Counted from the stretch's first letter, positions 10,067 through 19,027 are shown. The stretch is 64,000 nt of DNA from Acidobacteriaceae bacterium (GCA_003151335.1 PLXE01000104.1:1-64000), one strand, 5' to 3'. Notes: generated by a model from the sequence alone, not told the origin. Translations and numbers: made by a program.

Positions 10067-10104
10067 CACCAGATTCTCTTGATGCTGTAGCCTATTTGCA
10101 AATT

Positions 10105-10240
10105 GTTATCACGAGCGCAGCGAGGGATCCGCTTTTGTCCAATTGCGGAAAAAGCAGATTCCTCGCGCCCAATCACCCCAACGAGCACAAAACCGGTGCT
10201 CGTTGGGGACCCCGAAAAACCGGGCGCTCGTAATGACAAC
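10105..10240. repeat. Nested palindromic intergenic element
   Basis: Outer arms (GTTATCACGAGCGC at 10105-10118 and GCGCTCGTAATGACAAC at 10224-10240) are imperfect inverted repeats. They enclose a perfect 13-bp stem (CCCCAACGAGCAC at 10176-10188 with its complement at 10196-10208). It sits between the convergent genes pcm and the DUF4337 gene and may also help end transcription. Confidence 0.6.
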
Positions 10241-10261
10241 TCATAAAATCAGCCTCCCGCC

Positions 10262-10813
10262 TCAGTGCACCATATGTCCGCTGGCGGCGGCGACAATGCC
10301 TACCGTCGCCAGCACACATCCGAAGTACCAGTAGGCGCGCTTGTCCGTGAGCAACGTAATGGAAGTGACGACCAGCGCGATCTCCAGAAATACCTCGCCC
10401 AGGTCGAAGCGATCGGCGCGGCGGCTGGCCAGTCCGACTTCCGCCTCCAGGCTGCGCGCCTCGTTCTGGATGTCTTTCTGCTGGTCGCGATATTTGTCAA
10501 TCTCATCGTGGAAGCGTTTCTGCACTTGCTCGGCGCGTTCGGCCTTGGTGTTCTCCAGCGCGGTGAGCACGTCGTCGAGGGCCTCCAGATTGTTGCGGCG
10601 TATGTTCTTTGCCTGGTAATAGGCCCACTGGTCGGTGGCCCGGGTCTGCAGCAGAATTTCTTCCGTATGCGCCCGATGGCCGAGCAGCGAAACCGTGGCC
10701 ACCATCACGGCCAGGATCGCCATAGTGAGGCTGACCGGAGCCAGGTGCTTCCTTTCTCTGCCTTCTTCGGCTGCTTCCTTCGCCTTGTCGATCGCTTCCA
10801 TTTCCGAGCTCAT
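10262..10813 (-). CDS. DUF4337-like membrane protein
   Basis: The ATG at 10813 is preferred over an upstream start because GGAGG lies about 6 bases upstream of it. The protein is 183 residues. An N-terminal charged segment is followed by a membrane segment (about 25-45), a long charged helical region (coiled-coil-like, about 60-130) and two more membrane segments near the C-terminus (about 135-180). This matches the DUF4337 family, whose function is unknown. It is a stand-alone gene between repeat tracts. Confidence 0.75.
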   Translation of the reverse strand: MSSEMEAIDKAKEAAEEGRERKHLAPVSLTMAILAVMVATVSLLGHRAHTEEILLQTRATDQWAYYQAKNIRRNNLEALDDVLTALENTKAERAEQVQKRFHDEIDKYRDQQKDIQNEARSLEAEVGLASRRADRFDLGEVFLEIALVVTSITLLTDKRAYWYFGCVLATVGIVAAASGHMVH

Positions 10814-10822
10814 GTGGCCTCC

Positions 10823-10866
10823 AGTCAGCAATTAGCATTTAGCACTTAGCAATTAGCAATTAGCCA
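10823..10866. repeat. Degenerate AGCAATTAGC-type repeat tract
   Basis: Five to six copies of an AGCAATT/AGCATTT/AGCACTT unit lie upstream of the DUF4337 gene. A complementary tract at 10908-10932 overlaps the uvrC stop, so the pair could fold as a long imperfect hairpin. Confidence 0.65.
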
Positions 10867-10907
10867 AAGCTACAGCGTCCCTGCCGGCCCAAGGGTAACT
10901 GCGAACT

Positions 10908-10932
10908 GCCAATTGCTAAGTGCTAAATGCTA
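10908..10932. repeat. Inverse partner of the 10823 repeat tract
   Basis: The sequence GCCAATTGCTAAGTGCTAAA is the reverse-complement type of the 10823-10866 tract. It runs into the last codons of uvrC and supplies its stop codon. Confidence 0.6.
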
Positions 10933-12749
10933 TCTGACTTTCCAAAATACCGCAGAATCGCGTCGGCTTGGGGATGGCTCACCACCGAGGCCAGCGCCGC
11001 GGCATCGGCTTCCTTCACCGCCTGCAAGCTGCCGAAGTGCTGCAACAGGCGGTTGGTGGTCCGTTCACCCACGCCGGGAATGTCCAGCAGTTCGGTCTTG
11101 CGGTCGCGCATCTGCCGCCGTTTGCGATGGAAGGTCACGGCAAAGCGGTGGGCCTCATCGCGTACCAGTTGCACCAGGTGCAGCACCGGCGAATGGCGGT
11201 CGAGCACCACCGGCTCGTCTTCCTGACCCAGGACGTAGATGATCTCCTCGCGCTTGGCGATGGAGGCCAGCGGCTGGTTGATGATGCCAAGTGCCTCCAG
11301 CGCCTGCGCGGCGGCGTGCAATTGTCCGATGCCGCCGTCAATCAGCACCAGGCTCGGCATCGTCTGCTTTTCTTCCTGGACGCGCTTGTAGCGGCGGGTG
11401 ACCACCTCGCGCATCGAGGCAAAGTCGTCCACGCCCTCGACACCCTTGATGATGAACTTGCGATAGTCCGACTTCTTCATCTTGCCGTCTTCCCACACCA
11501 CCATCGACGCGACGGTTTCGGCGCCCTGGATATGCGAGATGTCGAAGCACTCAATGCGCTTGGGCAGCTCCGGCAGCATGAGCGCGTCCTGCAAGGCTTC
11601 CTGAATGGCCTTGGCCGCCGGCTTCATCACCCGGAAGCGCTGATCGTACGCCTGCTTGGCATTCTGTCCCACCAGATCGATCAGCGAGCGCTTGTCGCCG
11701 CGCTGCGGCACGTGAATCTGCACTCTCCGCTTCTGCCCTTCCGAGAGCACTTCCTCCAGCGGGACGCGATCTTCGAAGTCCACCGCAACGTAGATGCTGT
11801 GCGGCACATACTGCTGGTCCAGGTAAACCTGCTTCAGCAGCGCCGAAAAGAATTCGCCCGGCTGGAAGCCCGCAGTGCCGACCATACTGCTGAGGTCCTC
11901 CCAGAAGAACTCGCGTTTGTCCACGATCTTGCCGCCACGCATGTGGAACAGGTTCACCGCCAGCATCTCGTTTTCGTAGTGATAGCCGAAGACATCGGCA
12001 TCGTCGCCCTCAACCGAGGCGATGCGCTGCTTCTTGTCCAGCAACTCGACGGTGGAGATGAGGTCGCGATACTTGGCCGCCAGCTCATACTGCTGGCGCT
12101 CGGCGGCGGCGGCCATGCGCTGCTGCAACGAGCGCGACAGGTCGGCGCCCCGGCCTTCGAGGAACATCCTCACGTCATGGACGGCTTCAGCGTAACGCCC
12201 GGGCGTGGTCAGCCCTTCCACGCATGGCCCCAGGCAGCGCCCGATGTAGTACTGCAAGCACGGCCGCGGATAGTAGCGATTCAGATCGAGCTTGCACGAA
12301 GGAATCAGAAAGTGCCGGTGGATGAGGTCCACGATGCGATAGGCCAGGCTGGTGGGAAAATACGGCCCGAAGTAGAGCGATCCGTCGCGGCGCAAGCGGC
12401 GCGTCGGATACACGCGCGGATGGCGTTCGCCGATGGTCAGTTTAATGTAAGGATAGGTCTTGTCGTCACGCAGAAGGATGTTGTAGCGCGGCTTCTTCTG
12501 CTTGATGAGGTTGTTCTCAAGCGCTAGCGCTTCCTTCTCGTTGTCCACGACGATGTAGTCAAGATCGACGGCTTCGCGCAGCAGCGATCCGGTCTTGGCG
12601 TTGTCCGCCGCCCCCTCCAAAAAATAGGAACGCACCCGCGCGCGCAGGCTGTTGGCCTTGCCCACGTAGATAATCTCGCCGGCGGCGTTCTTGTAGAGAT
12701 ACACGCCGGGCGAGGTGGGAAGCGTCCGAATTTTCTGGTGCAGGTCCAT
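10923..12749 (-). CDS. uvrC: Excinuclease ABC subunit C
   Basis: The protein has 608 residues, normal for UvrC. It begins with a GIY-YIG nuclease domain (SPGVYLYKN ... IIYVGKANSLRARV, about residues 13-90), followed by a UVR motif region near 200-235, the RNase H-like C-terminal endonuclease domain (IECFDISHIQG, DGGIGQLHAA) and a helix-hairpin-helix pair (LLDIPGVGERTTNRLLQHFG). UvrC makes both incisions in nucleotide excision repair together with UvrAB. No clear Shine-Dalgarno site precedes the ATG. The last codons and the stop lie within an intergenic repeat tract, which may have altered the original C-terminus. Confidence 0.97.
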   Translation of the reverse strand: MDLHQKIRTLPTSPGVYLYKNAAGEIIYVGKANSLRARVRSYFLEGAADNAKTGSLLREAVDLDYIVVDNEKEALALENNLIKQKKPRYNILLRDDKTYPYIKLTIGERHPRVYPTRRLRRDGSLYFGPYFPTSLAYRIVDLIHRHFLIPSCKLDLNRYYPRPCLQYYIGRCLGPCVEGLTTPGRYAEAVHDVRMFLEGRGADLSRSLQQRMAAAAERQQYELAAKYRDLISTVELLDKKQRIASVEGDDADVFGYHYENEMLAVNLFHMRGGKIVDKREFFWEDLSSMVGTAGFQPGEFFSALLKQVYLDQQYVPHSIYVAVDFEDRVPLEEVLSEGQKRRVQIHVPQRGDKRSLIDLVGQNAKQAYDQRFRVMKPAAKAIQEALQDALMLPELPKRIECFDISHIQGAETVASMVVWEDGKMKKSDYRKFIIKGVEGVDDFASMREVVTRRYKRVQEEKQTMPSLVLIDGGIGQLHAAAQALEALGIINQPLASIAKREEIIYVLGQEDEPVVLDRHSPVLHLVQLVRDEAHRFAVTFHRKRRQMRDRKTELLDIPGVGERTTNRLLQHFGSLQAVKEADAAALASVVSHPQADAILRYFGKSDSI

Positions 12750-13142
12750 TCAGCAAAGATCAGTGGCGCAAGCGAGACGGTTCGCCTGGAAGCTTCGATT
12801 TCAGTCCCTCGGGATTGGTTCGCGACTTCGGCTGCGGGCCCTGGTCTTCGCCCCGGCTCTCGACAAGGTCCCTCGCTACGCTCGGGATCTCGCCTGCAAG
12901 CTCCGCTCGCAAAGACCGCTCGCTCACGCCTGCGAAGCGGCTCAACCCGGTAAAAATTCTACTCCTCGCGTCAGGATTATCCGGTTCGTTAGGCCGAGCC
13001 CAAAGGAACGCCTCCCGCCCGTTCCTAAACCATTGAAACGAATACGCATTTCTCCCAGCCGCCGCGATCCCCCAATGGCAGCACGGTTGCTCATTTGTTC
13101 CTCAGAGGGCGGAGACTCGAAATGCCGCCGCCGCAGGTTTGC
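12750..13142. other. Non-coding spacer between uvrC and the OmpA-type lipoprotein gene
   Basis: About 390 bases separate two divergent genes. The stretch holds several CTCGCTACGCTCGGGA-like degenerate palindromic motifs common in this genome's spacers. No convincing gene was seen; promoters for both flanking genes should be here but I could not place them. Confidence 0.5.
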
Positions 13143-13156
13143 AAGGAGCTTATCCT

Positions 13157-13888
13157 ATGAATCGATTTACCTTCATCGCAGCGCTGGTGGCCGGCAGCCT
13201 GCCGTTCACCGTCGGCTGCGCCACCAAGAACTACGTACGCAACGAAGTGACCCCGACGATCAACAAGGTCAATGAATTAGATGATCTGACCGCGAAAAAT
13301 ACTCACGACATCCGGGACACCGACGCGCGCGCCCAACAGGGCATTCAGCAGGCGAAGTCGCAGGCTGACGCTGCCGATCAGAAAGCCTTGGCGTCGGGTC
13401 AGGCAGCCGACCAAGCCAATCAGAACGCGACCCAGGCCTCGCATCGCGTGACCAGCCTGGCGGGCACAGTTGAGAATCTGGACAACTACAAGCCGGTCAA
13501 CGACACGACGGTCTTGTTCGGCTTCAACAAGGCAGATCTTACGCGCAAGGACAAGCAGGCGCTTGATGAGTTCGCGGAGCAGTTTGGCAATCAGAGGCAC
13601 TACATCGTTCAGGTCGAAGGCTACACCGATTCGACCGGGCCGGCCGACTATAACTACCAGCTCAGCCAGCGCCGCGCCGACGCCGTCATCCAGTACCTGG
13701 CGCAGAAACATAATGTCCCGGCGCACAAGATTTACCTGATTGGTCTGGGCAAGGACAATCCCGTAGCCACGAACGCCAGCTCCGGCGGCCGGGCCAAGAA
13801 CCGTCGCGTGGATCTAACACTCATGACGAATAACGTGACGGAGTCGGCTTCATCCGCGCAGCCGAGTTCCTCTGGTCAGACGCAGTAA
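13157..13888 (+). CDS. OmpA-family peptidoglycan-associated lipoprotein
   Basis: The ATG at 13157 has AAGGAG 8 bases upstream; a TTG at 13139 is less likely. The 243-residue protein begins with a lipoprotein signal peptide with lipobox TVGC (Cys about residue 21). A heptad-like Ala/Gln-rich helical segment (about 30-100) resembles Lpp/coiled-coil linkers. An OmpA C-terminal domain follows (about 110-225) with the peptidoglycan-binding signature VEGYTDSTG ... NYQLSQRRADAVIQYL ... NRRVDL. It should tether the outer membrane to the cell wall. It is a single-gene unit ending in a strong terminator. Confidence 0.9.
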   Translation: MNRFTFIAALVAGSLPFTVGCATKNYVRNEVTPTINKVNELDDLTAKNTHDIRDTDARAQQGIQQAKSQADAADQKALASGQAADQANQNATQASHRVTSLAGTVENLDNYKPVNDTTVLFGFNKADLTRKDKQALDEFAEQFGNQRHYIVQVEGYTDSTGPADYNYQLSQRRADAVIQYLAQKHNVPAHKIYLIGLGKDNPVATNASSGGRAKNRRVDLTLMTNNVTESASSAQPSSSGQTQ

Positions 13889-13993
13889 ACGCAACAGCAG
13901 TAATGACCCGGGGGAGAGGCGCGGTCGAGGGGGATCGACCGCGCTGAAAGTTCTTCTCTTGAGGAGTCGGTGGACAAAGGCGCCCATCCGAGG

Positions 13994-14022
13994 AAGGCCG
14001 TCCGTGGTGGACGGCCTTTTAT
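13994..14022 (+). terminator. Intrinsic terminator after the OmpA-type gene
   Basis: A 10-bp GC-rich stem (AAGGCCGTCC / GGACGGCCTT) with a 5-nt loop is followed by TTATTTTT. It lies about 105 bases after the stop codon. Confidence 0.85.
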
Positions 14023-14091
14023 TTTTCTCCGGTACTGCCTAATCTCACCACGACGTACTCGATCCTTGACGGTCTATCATCGTTCTAATCC

Positions 14092-14535
14092 ATGGCTACG
14101 AAACTGCAACGATTCATGCTGCGCGCCATCAACATCTGGCCGCCGTTCTGCGGCGCCGGAATTCGCGTGCGCTGGCGCTCCGACCGGGCCGTCGATGTCG
14201 AAATGAAGTTGCGCTTCTGGAACCGCAACTACGTCGGCACTCACTATGGGGGATCGCTCTACTCCATGGCCGATCCCTTTTACATGCTGATGCTGATGGA
14301 AAACCTGGGCCGCGATTACATTGTCTGGGACAAAGCCGCCAGCATCCGCTTTCGCAAGCCCGGGAAGGGAAGAGTGAAGGCCGAATTTCGCTTGAGCGAC
14401 GCGCAACTCGACGAGATTCGCGAACAGCTCAAGCTCCAGGAGAAGTACGAGCCGACATTCACCGTGGAGGTGAAAGATGAGGCCGGCGATGTGGTCGCCG
14501 AAATACAGAAGGTGCTGCACATCCGGCGAAAATGA
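14092..14535 (+). CDS. DUF4442/PaaI-like hot-dog fold protein (putative thioesterase)
   Basis: The protein has 147 residues. The central GTHYGGSLYSMADPFYMLMLM segment matches the DUF4442 hot-dog proteins, in which HxGG and the following Asp region correspond to the active-site helix of thioesterases. The C-terminal strands (KYEPTFTVEVKDEAGDVVAEI) complete the fold. The substrate is unknown; acyl-CoA thioesterase activity is inferred from the fold. No partner gene is evident. Confidence 0.75.
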   Translation: MATKLQRFMLRAINIWPPFCGAGIRVRWRSDRAVDVEMKLRFWNRNYVGTHYGGSLYSMADPFYMLMLMENLGRDYIVWDKAASIRFRKPGKGRVKAEFRLSDAQLDEIREQLKLQEKYEPTFTVEVKDEAGDVVAEIQKVLHIRRK

Positions 14536-14587
14536 GTGGCCATCCGATCCGCGAGTCCTCAACAGAAATGCCGGGTTGAAATAGAAT

Positions 14588-15145
14588 ATGGGAGTGCGTT
14601 TTCGTTATCTGATTCTCGCCCTACTTTGTCTCTGGTTTACCGGAGTTGCCAGCGCGCAAGATCAGCAGCCGGTCGAACAGGTCCCCACCGATAAGTCAGC
14701 GCCGCCACCCAAAGACAACCGCAAATCTCCGCCGCGCTCGGACAACGTCCCTGCCGGAGAAAGCTCCAGCAAGCAGACGCGAATCGACATCTCGCCTCCC
14801 GCCGACGATGCCAAAAAGCATCCCGAAGCGGAGCTGGGAAACAACGGCAGCGATGTCGATGAATTCACGCCCTACAGTCCCATGCGGGCCATGAAAGACG
14901 TGGAGATCGGTGACTTCTACTTCAAGGTCAAGCAAAATTATCCTGCCGCCATCAGCCGCTATCGCGAGGCGCTGGAGTTCAAGCCCCACGATGCCGAGGC
15001 CACGTTCAAACTGGCAGAGGTGTTGAATAAAACCGGCGACAAGGCCGGCGCCGCGGAAAATTACCAGGCCTACTTGAAGATCCTGCCCGATGGGCCCTAC
15101 GCCAAGCGGGCCAGGGAAGAAGTGGACAAGCTGAAAAAGCAGTAG
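14588..15145 (+). CDS. Secreted TPR protein
   Basis: The protein has 185 residues. A signal peptide (about residues 1-23, cleavage after ASA) is followed by a disordered, Lys/Pro/Ser-rich linker (about 25-95). Two tetratricopeptide-like helical repeats then follow (GDFYFKVKQNYPAAISRYREALEFKPHD and ATFKLAEVLNKTGDKAGAAENYQAYLKI, about 110-175). TPR repeats mediate protein contacts; the partner is unknown. It may be co-transcribed with the DUF4442 gene 52 bases upstream. Confidence 0.75.
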   Translation: MGVRFRYLILALLCLWFTGVASAQDQQPVEQVPTDKSAPPPKDNRKSPPRSDNVPAGESSSKQTRIDISPPADDAKKHPEAELGNNGSDVDEFTPYSPMRAMKDVEIGDFYFKVKQNYPAAISRYREALEFKPHDAEATFKLAEVLNKTGDKAGAAENYQAYLKILPDGPYAKRAREEVDKLKKQ

Positions 15146-15185
15146 CCAGTAGCCAGTTGCCAGTAGCCAGTTGCCAGTTGCCAGG
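15141..15185. repeat. CAGTTGC/CAGTAGC tandem repeat
   Basis: Seven near-identical units of the form CAGTAGC or CAGTTGC with a 7-bp period lie at and after the stop of the TPR gene. A complementary tract (CAACTGGCAACTGGC) lies at 17017-17034. Confidence 0.7.
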
Positions 15186-15369
15186 TGGCGACAGGTGATC
15201 CTGCGGTAACCGGGGTCCCCTCGGCTGCGCTCGGGGCAGGCTCCTCGAGTCCGCAGCCGTCTGACCCAGTTCCACCGATTCCACAGAAATCCGTTGTGCC
15301 CACTCGCTTTGTAGGATAATATCGCCTCTCTTCCGTCAGACTACTTTCGCACAGGAGACCTCGGTTGCT

Positions 15370-16974
15370 ATGAAGAAGATGTGTGCCGGTGTGTTACGTT
15401 GGGTCGGCTTCGCCGCGTGGTTGTCCTTAAGTTCTACCGTCGCCTTGGCGCAGGTTGCTGTCACCACGTATCACAACGACAGTTACCGCTCGGGTGCTAA
15501 CCCGCAGGAAACGGTCCTCACCCTGTCGAATGTAAGGACGCAATCGTTCGGTAAGCGGGCTACGTTTGCCGTGCAAGGCTACGTTTATGCTCAACCGCTC
15601 TACGTGCCGGGTCTCACGATTGGGGGGACATCGCACAACGTGTTGTTCATCGCCACCGAGCACGATCAGGTTTATGCCTTCGACGTGAACAGTGGACAGC
15701 AGCTTTGGCACACCAATTTTCTTGCCGCCACGGGATTTCGCTACGTGATCAGCCCTGTCTCCAGCGGCGACGTGAGCTGTGGCGACCTGGTCCCCGAGAT
15801 TGGTATCACCGGGACCCCGGTGATCGATGCCACCACCGGTACCATGTACCTGGTTGCCAAGACGAAACAGCTTGACACCGTAACTCACACCACCTCGTTC
15901 TATCAGACCTTGCATGCACTCGATATCAAGACGGGCCGGGACAAAGTGGCGCCTCTTCCCATTACCGCCACGTCACCGGGCAACGGTACCGGCTCGGTCG
16001 GGGGTATTCTCACCTTTGACCCGCTGGTGGAAGGGCAGCGTTCGGCGTTGCTGCTGCTGAAGGGACAGGTATTCATTGCCTGGGCTTCGCACTGCGACCT
16101 TGGCACTTATCATGGCTATATCATGTCGTTCAGCGAGTTGAGTCTGGCTCGCAGCGGCCTTTATGTGGACACCCCGAATGGTTACGAAGGCGGTTTCTGG
16201 GGCGGCGGCGCCGGTCCGGCGGCTGATTCCGGCGGATCGATCTATGCTGCGACTGGGAACGGCCACTACGACGGAGGCACAGATTTCGGGGACAGCGTTC
16301 TCCGCCTGGCCTGGCCGAGCACCTTCGGATCAATCTCTTTGCGCGACTATTTCACTCCCTGGAACCAGCAGACCTTGGACCAGAACGACGCCGACTTTGG
16401 CTCCGGCGGCGCCATGCTGCTTCCCGATCAGCCGGGTACGCCCTATCCCCACCTGCTGATACAGGTCGGCAAAGAAGGCACCATCGATCTGGTGAATCGA
16501 GACAACATGGGACACTTCCATTCGGGGAGCGACAGCCAGATCGTGCAAACCCTGCGTTACGCGATTGGCGGCATTTTTGGCGCTCCCGCCTTCTGGAACA
16601 ACACGGCTTACTTTGGCGGCGCCTACGATCACCTGAAAGGTTTCGCATTCGATCCTCATGCGCAGCAGCTTTCCACCGGTTCCACCTCCGCCTCTCCGGA
16701 GTTCTTCAACTTTCCTGGACCCACGCCGTCGGTCTCGTCCAATGGCACAAACAATGGGATCGTCTGGATCATTCAAAACGATACGTACGGAGGAGGCAAC
16801 GCGGTATTGCGTGCCTACGACGCAACCAACCTGGGGACCGAGCTGTACAACTCCGAGCAGAATGCAAGCCGCGATCGGGTGGGGCTGGCGGTGAAGTTCA
16901 CGGTCCCAACTGTCGCGGACGGAAGGGTTTTCGTCGGGGCCGAGAACCAGGTTGTCATGTATGGGCTGTTGTGA
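15370..16974 (+). CDS. Secreted PQQ-like beta-propeller protein
   Basis: The protein has 534 residues with a signal peptide ending at VALAQ (about residue 28). AGGAGA precedes the ATG by about 12 bases. Blade-like repeats such as VLFIATEHDQVYAFDVNSGQ and the GxxxAxxxxGxIYAATGNG pattern place it in the PQQ/quinoprotein-like beta-propeller superfamily. Such secreted proteins are abundant in soil acidobacteria. Cofactor-binding residues of true quinoprotein dehydrogenases were not recognised, so a structural or carbohydrate-linked role is as likely as an enzyme. It stands alone, convergent with hspR. Confidence 0.75.
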   Translation: MKKMCAGVLRWVGFAAWLSLSSTVALAQVAVTTYHNDSYRSGANPQETVLTLSNVRTQSFGKRATFAVQGYVYAQPLYVPGLTIGGTSHNVLFIATEHDQVYAFDVNSGQQLWHTNFLAATGFRYVISPVSSGDVSCGDLVPEIGITGTPVIDATTGTMYLVAKTKQLDTVTHTTSFYQTLHALDIKTGRDKVAPLPITATSPGNGTGSVGGILTFDPLVEGQRSALLLLKGQVFIAWASHCDLGTYHGYIMSFSELSLARSGLYVDTPNGYEGGFWGGGAGPAADSGGSIYAATGNGHYDGGTDFGDSVLRLAWPSTFGSISLRDYFTPWNQQTLDQNDADFGSGGAMLLPDQPGTPYPHLLIQVGKEGTIDLVNRDNMGHFHSGSDSQIVQTLRYAIGGIFGAPAFWNNTAYFGGAYDHLKGFAFDPHAQQLSTGSTSASPEFFNFPGPTPSVSSNGTNNGIVWIIQNDTYGGGNAVLRAYDATNLGTELYNSEQNASRDRVGLAVKFTVPTVADGRVFVGAENQVVMYGLL

Positions 16975-17016
16975 CCGTGAAGTGGGCCGCCTGCAATTCG
17001 GTCGAGCAGGGGTTTG

Positions 17017-17040
17017 ACAACTGGCAACTGGCTACTGTTT
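17017..17040. repeat. AACTGGC-type repeat at the hspR 3' end
   Basis: AACTGGCAACTGGCTACTG is complementary to the repeat at 15141-15185. It runs into the hspR stop codon. Confidence 0.5.
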
Positions 17041-17424
17041 CTTCTTCTCCGGCTTGATCACGATGCCGCGCCGCAGCGGCACCAGCGCCCCGCGGCTGGG
17101 ATCGGCGTTTTGCGCGCGCGCCATCACCTCGTTGCGCACGTAGCTGACGAAGCCCGCCATCTGGCGCTGCATTTCGTCCATGCGCTCGCGCATTTGCAGA
17201 ATGATGGCGATGCCCGAGATGTTCACTCCCAGGTCGCGCGCCAGCGACAGGATCAGTTCCAGGCGCTCGATATCCTCGTCGGTGTAGAGGCGGGTGTTGC
17301 CTTCGGTGCGCGACGGCTTCAGCAGGCCTTCGCGTTCATACAGGCGCAACGTCTGCGGATGGATGTCGTACATCTCCGCCACCGCGCTGATCATGTACGC
17401 GCCTTGTTTCTTACGCTTGGCCAT
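17032..17424 (-). CDS. hspR: MerR-family heat-shock repressor HspR
   Basis: The protein has 130 residues. A MerR-type winged helix (YMISAVAEMYDIHPQTLRLYEREGLLKPSRT, about 10-40) is followed by the wing TEGNTRLYTDEDIERL and a short dimerisation helix with a Gln/Met/Arg-rich end. This is the HspR pattern. HspR binds HAIR operators and uses DnaK as co-repressor, so chaperone titration by unfolded protein relieves repression. The gene is the last of a dnaK-orf61-dnaJ-hspR transcription unit, 26 bases after dnaJ, and a HAIR-like site lies at the dnaK promoter (21208-21228). Confidence 0.9.
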   Translation of the reverse strand: MAKRKKQGAYMISAVAEMYDIHPQTLRLYEREGLLKPSRTEGNTRLYTDEDIERLELILSLARDLGVNISGIAIILQMRERMDEMQRQMAGFVSYVRNEVMARAQNADPSRGALVPLRRGIVIKPEKKKQ

Positions 17425-17436
17425 AGTCCTCTCGAT

Positions 17437-17453
17437 AGCTGTCAGCTATCTCA
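17437..17453. repeat. Short palindrome between dnaJ and hspR
   Basis: GATAGCTGTCAGCTATC is a near-perfect 17-nt inverted repeat overlapping the dnaJ stop. A related tract (CTATCAGCCGTCAGCTATCA) lies just upstream of dnaJ at 18687-18710. It could form a small hairpin that tunes hspR translation. Confidence 0.5.
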
Positions 17454-18677
17454 CACCTTCTTCCACAACTCTTCCCGCGGATCTTCCGGATTCAGCTTCG
17501 CCAGCTCGCGCAGGATTTCCTTCGAACGCTCGTCGCTGACCTTCGGAGGCACCAGCTTGATCTCGACAATCTCGTCGCCCCGCGCGCCTTCCTTGACCGC
17601 CGAAGGAACACCCTTTTCCCGCAGACGCAACTTCTGTCCGGATTGCGTGCCCGGCGGAATCTTGAGCAGCGCCCGGCCATCGATGGTCGGCACCTCGATC
17701 TTGGCGCCCAGCGCCGCTTCGCTGACGGTCGCTGGCACGGTGAGATAAATATCGTCGCCCTCGCGCTTGAACACCGGATGCTCACCCACGCGCACAATGA
17801 TGTAGAGATCGCCCGCGGGTGCGCCCATGGTCCCGGCATTGCCGCGGCCCGGCAGGCGAATGCGCTGGCCGTCCCGCGTTCCCGCTTTGATGCGGACCTT
17901 GAGCACGTCACTGTGCTCGATGCGGCCGTCACCGTGGCAAACCGGGCACACGGTGCGGTCTTTGCCGCTGCCGCCGCAGCGCGGGCACGCCACGTTGAAT
18001 TTCATGCTGCCGCTCTTCTGCGTGATGTGTCCCTTACCGTGGCACTCGGGACACGGGCCGGGGCGCTCAAGGAAGCGCTGGCCGTGGCAGTTGGTGCAGA
18101 GTTCGCGGCGGGGAATGGTGAGCTGCATCTCGGTGCCCTTGATCGCGTGCCAGAAGCCGACGTTCACCTGGTATTCCAGATCTTCGCCCGCTTCGGGCCG
18201 CGTCATTGGCGCCTCGCGCCCGCCACCGAACATGCCAGAGAAGATGTCGCGGAATCCGCCACCGCCGCCTTTGCGGCCGGCCGCGCCCGCGCCCTCGGCG
18301 TAGTCATTGAAGTCGAAGCCGCTGAAGTCGAAGGGAACTTCCTGAGTGTAGGTGCGCGGCCCGCCACCGCCCGCGCCGCCACCAAAGCCGCCTGCGCCAC
18401 CGCCGCGCGCGTAGGCGTCCGCCGTGGCCGCGTCGATGTTGTCGGAGTAGAAACCGACCTGGTCGTAGATCTTGCGTTTCTTGGGATCGCTGAGGACGTC
18501 GTTGGCCTCGGAGAGGGTCTTGAACTTTTCCTCGGCAGACTTGTCGCCCGGATTCACGTCGGGGTGATACTTGCGCGCCAACTTGCGAAACGCCTTGCGG
18601 ATGTCGTCCGCCGAGGCAGTCTTCTTGACCCCGAGGATGCCGTAGTAGTCTTTGTCTTTGGTGGCGGTGGTTGGCAT
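17451..18677 (-). CDS. dnaJ: Chaperone DnaJ
   Basis: The protein has 408 residues. The J-domain (about 9-75) carries the HPD motif in [11 protein letters not shown] Gly-rich linker (about 92-115) follows. Four zinc-binding repeats ([32 protein letters not shown], about 195-265) define a class I DnaJ; the first repeat ends in Arg rather than Gly. The C-terminal substrate-binding domains are complete. DnaJ delivers clients to DnaK and stimulates its ATPase. No Shine-Dalgarno sequence is visible before the ATG; translation may depend on the upstream small gene. Confidence 0.96.
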   Translation of the reverse strand: MPTTATKDKDYYGILGVKKTASADDIRKAFRKLARKYHPDVNPGDKSAEEKFKTLSEANDVLSDPKKRKIYDQVGFYSDNIDAATADAYARGGGAGGFGGGAGGGGPRTYTQEVPFDFSGFDFNDYAEGAGAAGRKGGGGGFRDIFSGMFGGGREAPMTRPEAGEDLEYQVNVGFWHAIKGTEMQLTIPRRELCTNCHGQRFLERPGPCPECHGKGHITQKSGSMKFNVACPRCGGSGKDRTVCPVCHGDGRIEHSDVLKVRIKAGTRDGQRIRLPGRGNAGTMGAPAGDLYIIVRVGEHPVFKREGDDIYLTVPATVSEAALGAKIEVPTIDGRALLKIPPGTQSGQKLRLREKGVPSAVKEGARGDEIVEIKLVPPKVSDERSKEILRELAKLNPEDPREELWKKV

Positions 18678-18759
18678 GGTTGGGCTATCAGCCGTCAGCT
18701 ATCAGCCTTCAATTGGAACTCTCCGAACTTCGCGGTTCACTACATCCTACTTTCGCATT

Positions 18760-18811
18760 GTCATCCTTCGACTCCGGCGGCCAACTTCAGGCCGCCTCCG
18801 CTCAGGATGAC
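18760..18811. repeat. Nested palindromic element with GTCATCC/GGATGAC arms
   Basis: Outer arms GTCATCC (18760-18766) and GGATGAC (18805-18811) enclose an inner stem GGCGGCC / GGCCGCC (18776-18782, 18790-18796). Relatives with CGCTCAGGATGAC arms occur at 31088, 39857 and 58340. Confidence 0.65.
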
Positions 18812-18840
18812 AACTCATGGGGGGCTCCGCTCCTCGCGTG

Positions 18841-19026
18841 TTAGTTAATGCTGGCCTGGCCGCCGTCGCCCATGGGAATGACGTCGTGTGCGACGAAACC
18901 GAATTCGTCGCTGATCACCGGAATGGCTTTCATGCGGCCATCGGCGCCGGCGGTGATCAGATACCACCGTCCGTCGCCGTTGTTAAAACTTAACATGTAG
19001 GACTGACCGTTTACTTCAAATCGCAC
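18841..19026 (-). CDS. Small hypothetical protein between dnaK and dnaJ
   Basis: A GTG start at 19026 with AAAGG upstream gives a 61-residue protein; longer versions upstream read through repeat sequence and are unlikely. The sequence (FEVNGQSYMLSFNNGDGRWY ... DEFGFVAHDVIPMGDG) looks like a compact beta-rich domain with no membrane segment. I do not recognise a family. Its position inside the heat-shock transcription unit, where grpE would normally be found, suggests a link to the DnaK machinery, but that is inference. Confidence 0.55.
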   Translation of the reverse strand: MRFEVNGQSYMLSFNNGDGRWYLITAGADGRMKAIPVISDEFGFVAHDVIPMGDGGQASIN

Positions 19027-19027
19027 G

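Noticed and set aside
10968-12527. A 519-codon frame opposite uvrC
   Set aside because: It is antisense to a complete, well-conserved uvrC gene and has a His/Arg/Leu-rich composition typical of shadow frames.
13970-14206. A 78-codon frame after the OmpA-type gene
   Set aside because: It runs through the terminator hairpin and overlaps the DUF4442 gene in another frame.
17643-18848. A 401-codon plus-strand frame opposite dnaJ
   Set aside because: It is an Ala/Arg/Val-rich shadow of dnaJ without a ribosome-binding site or domain.
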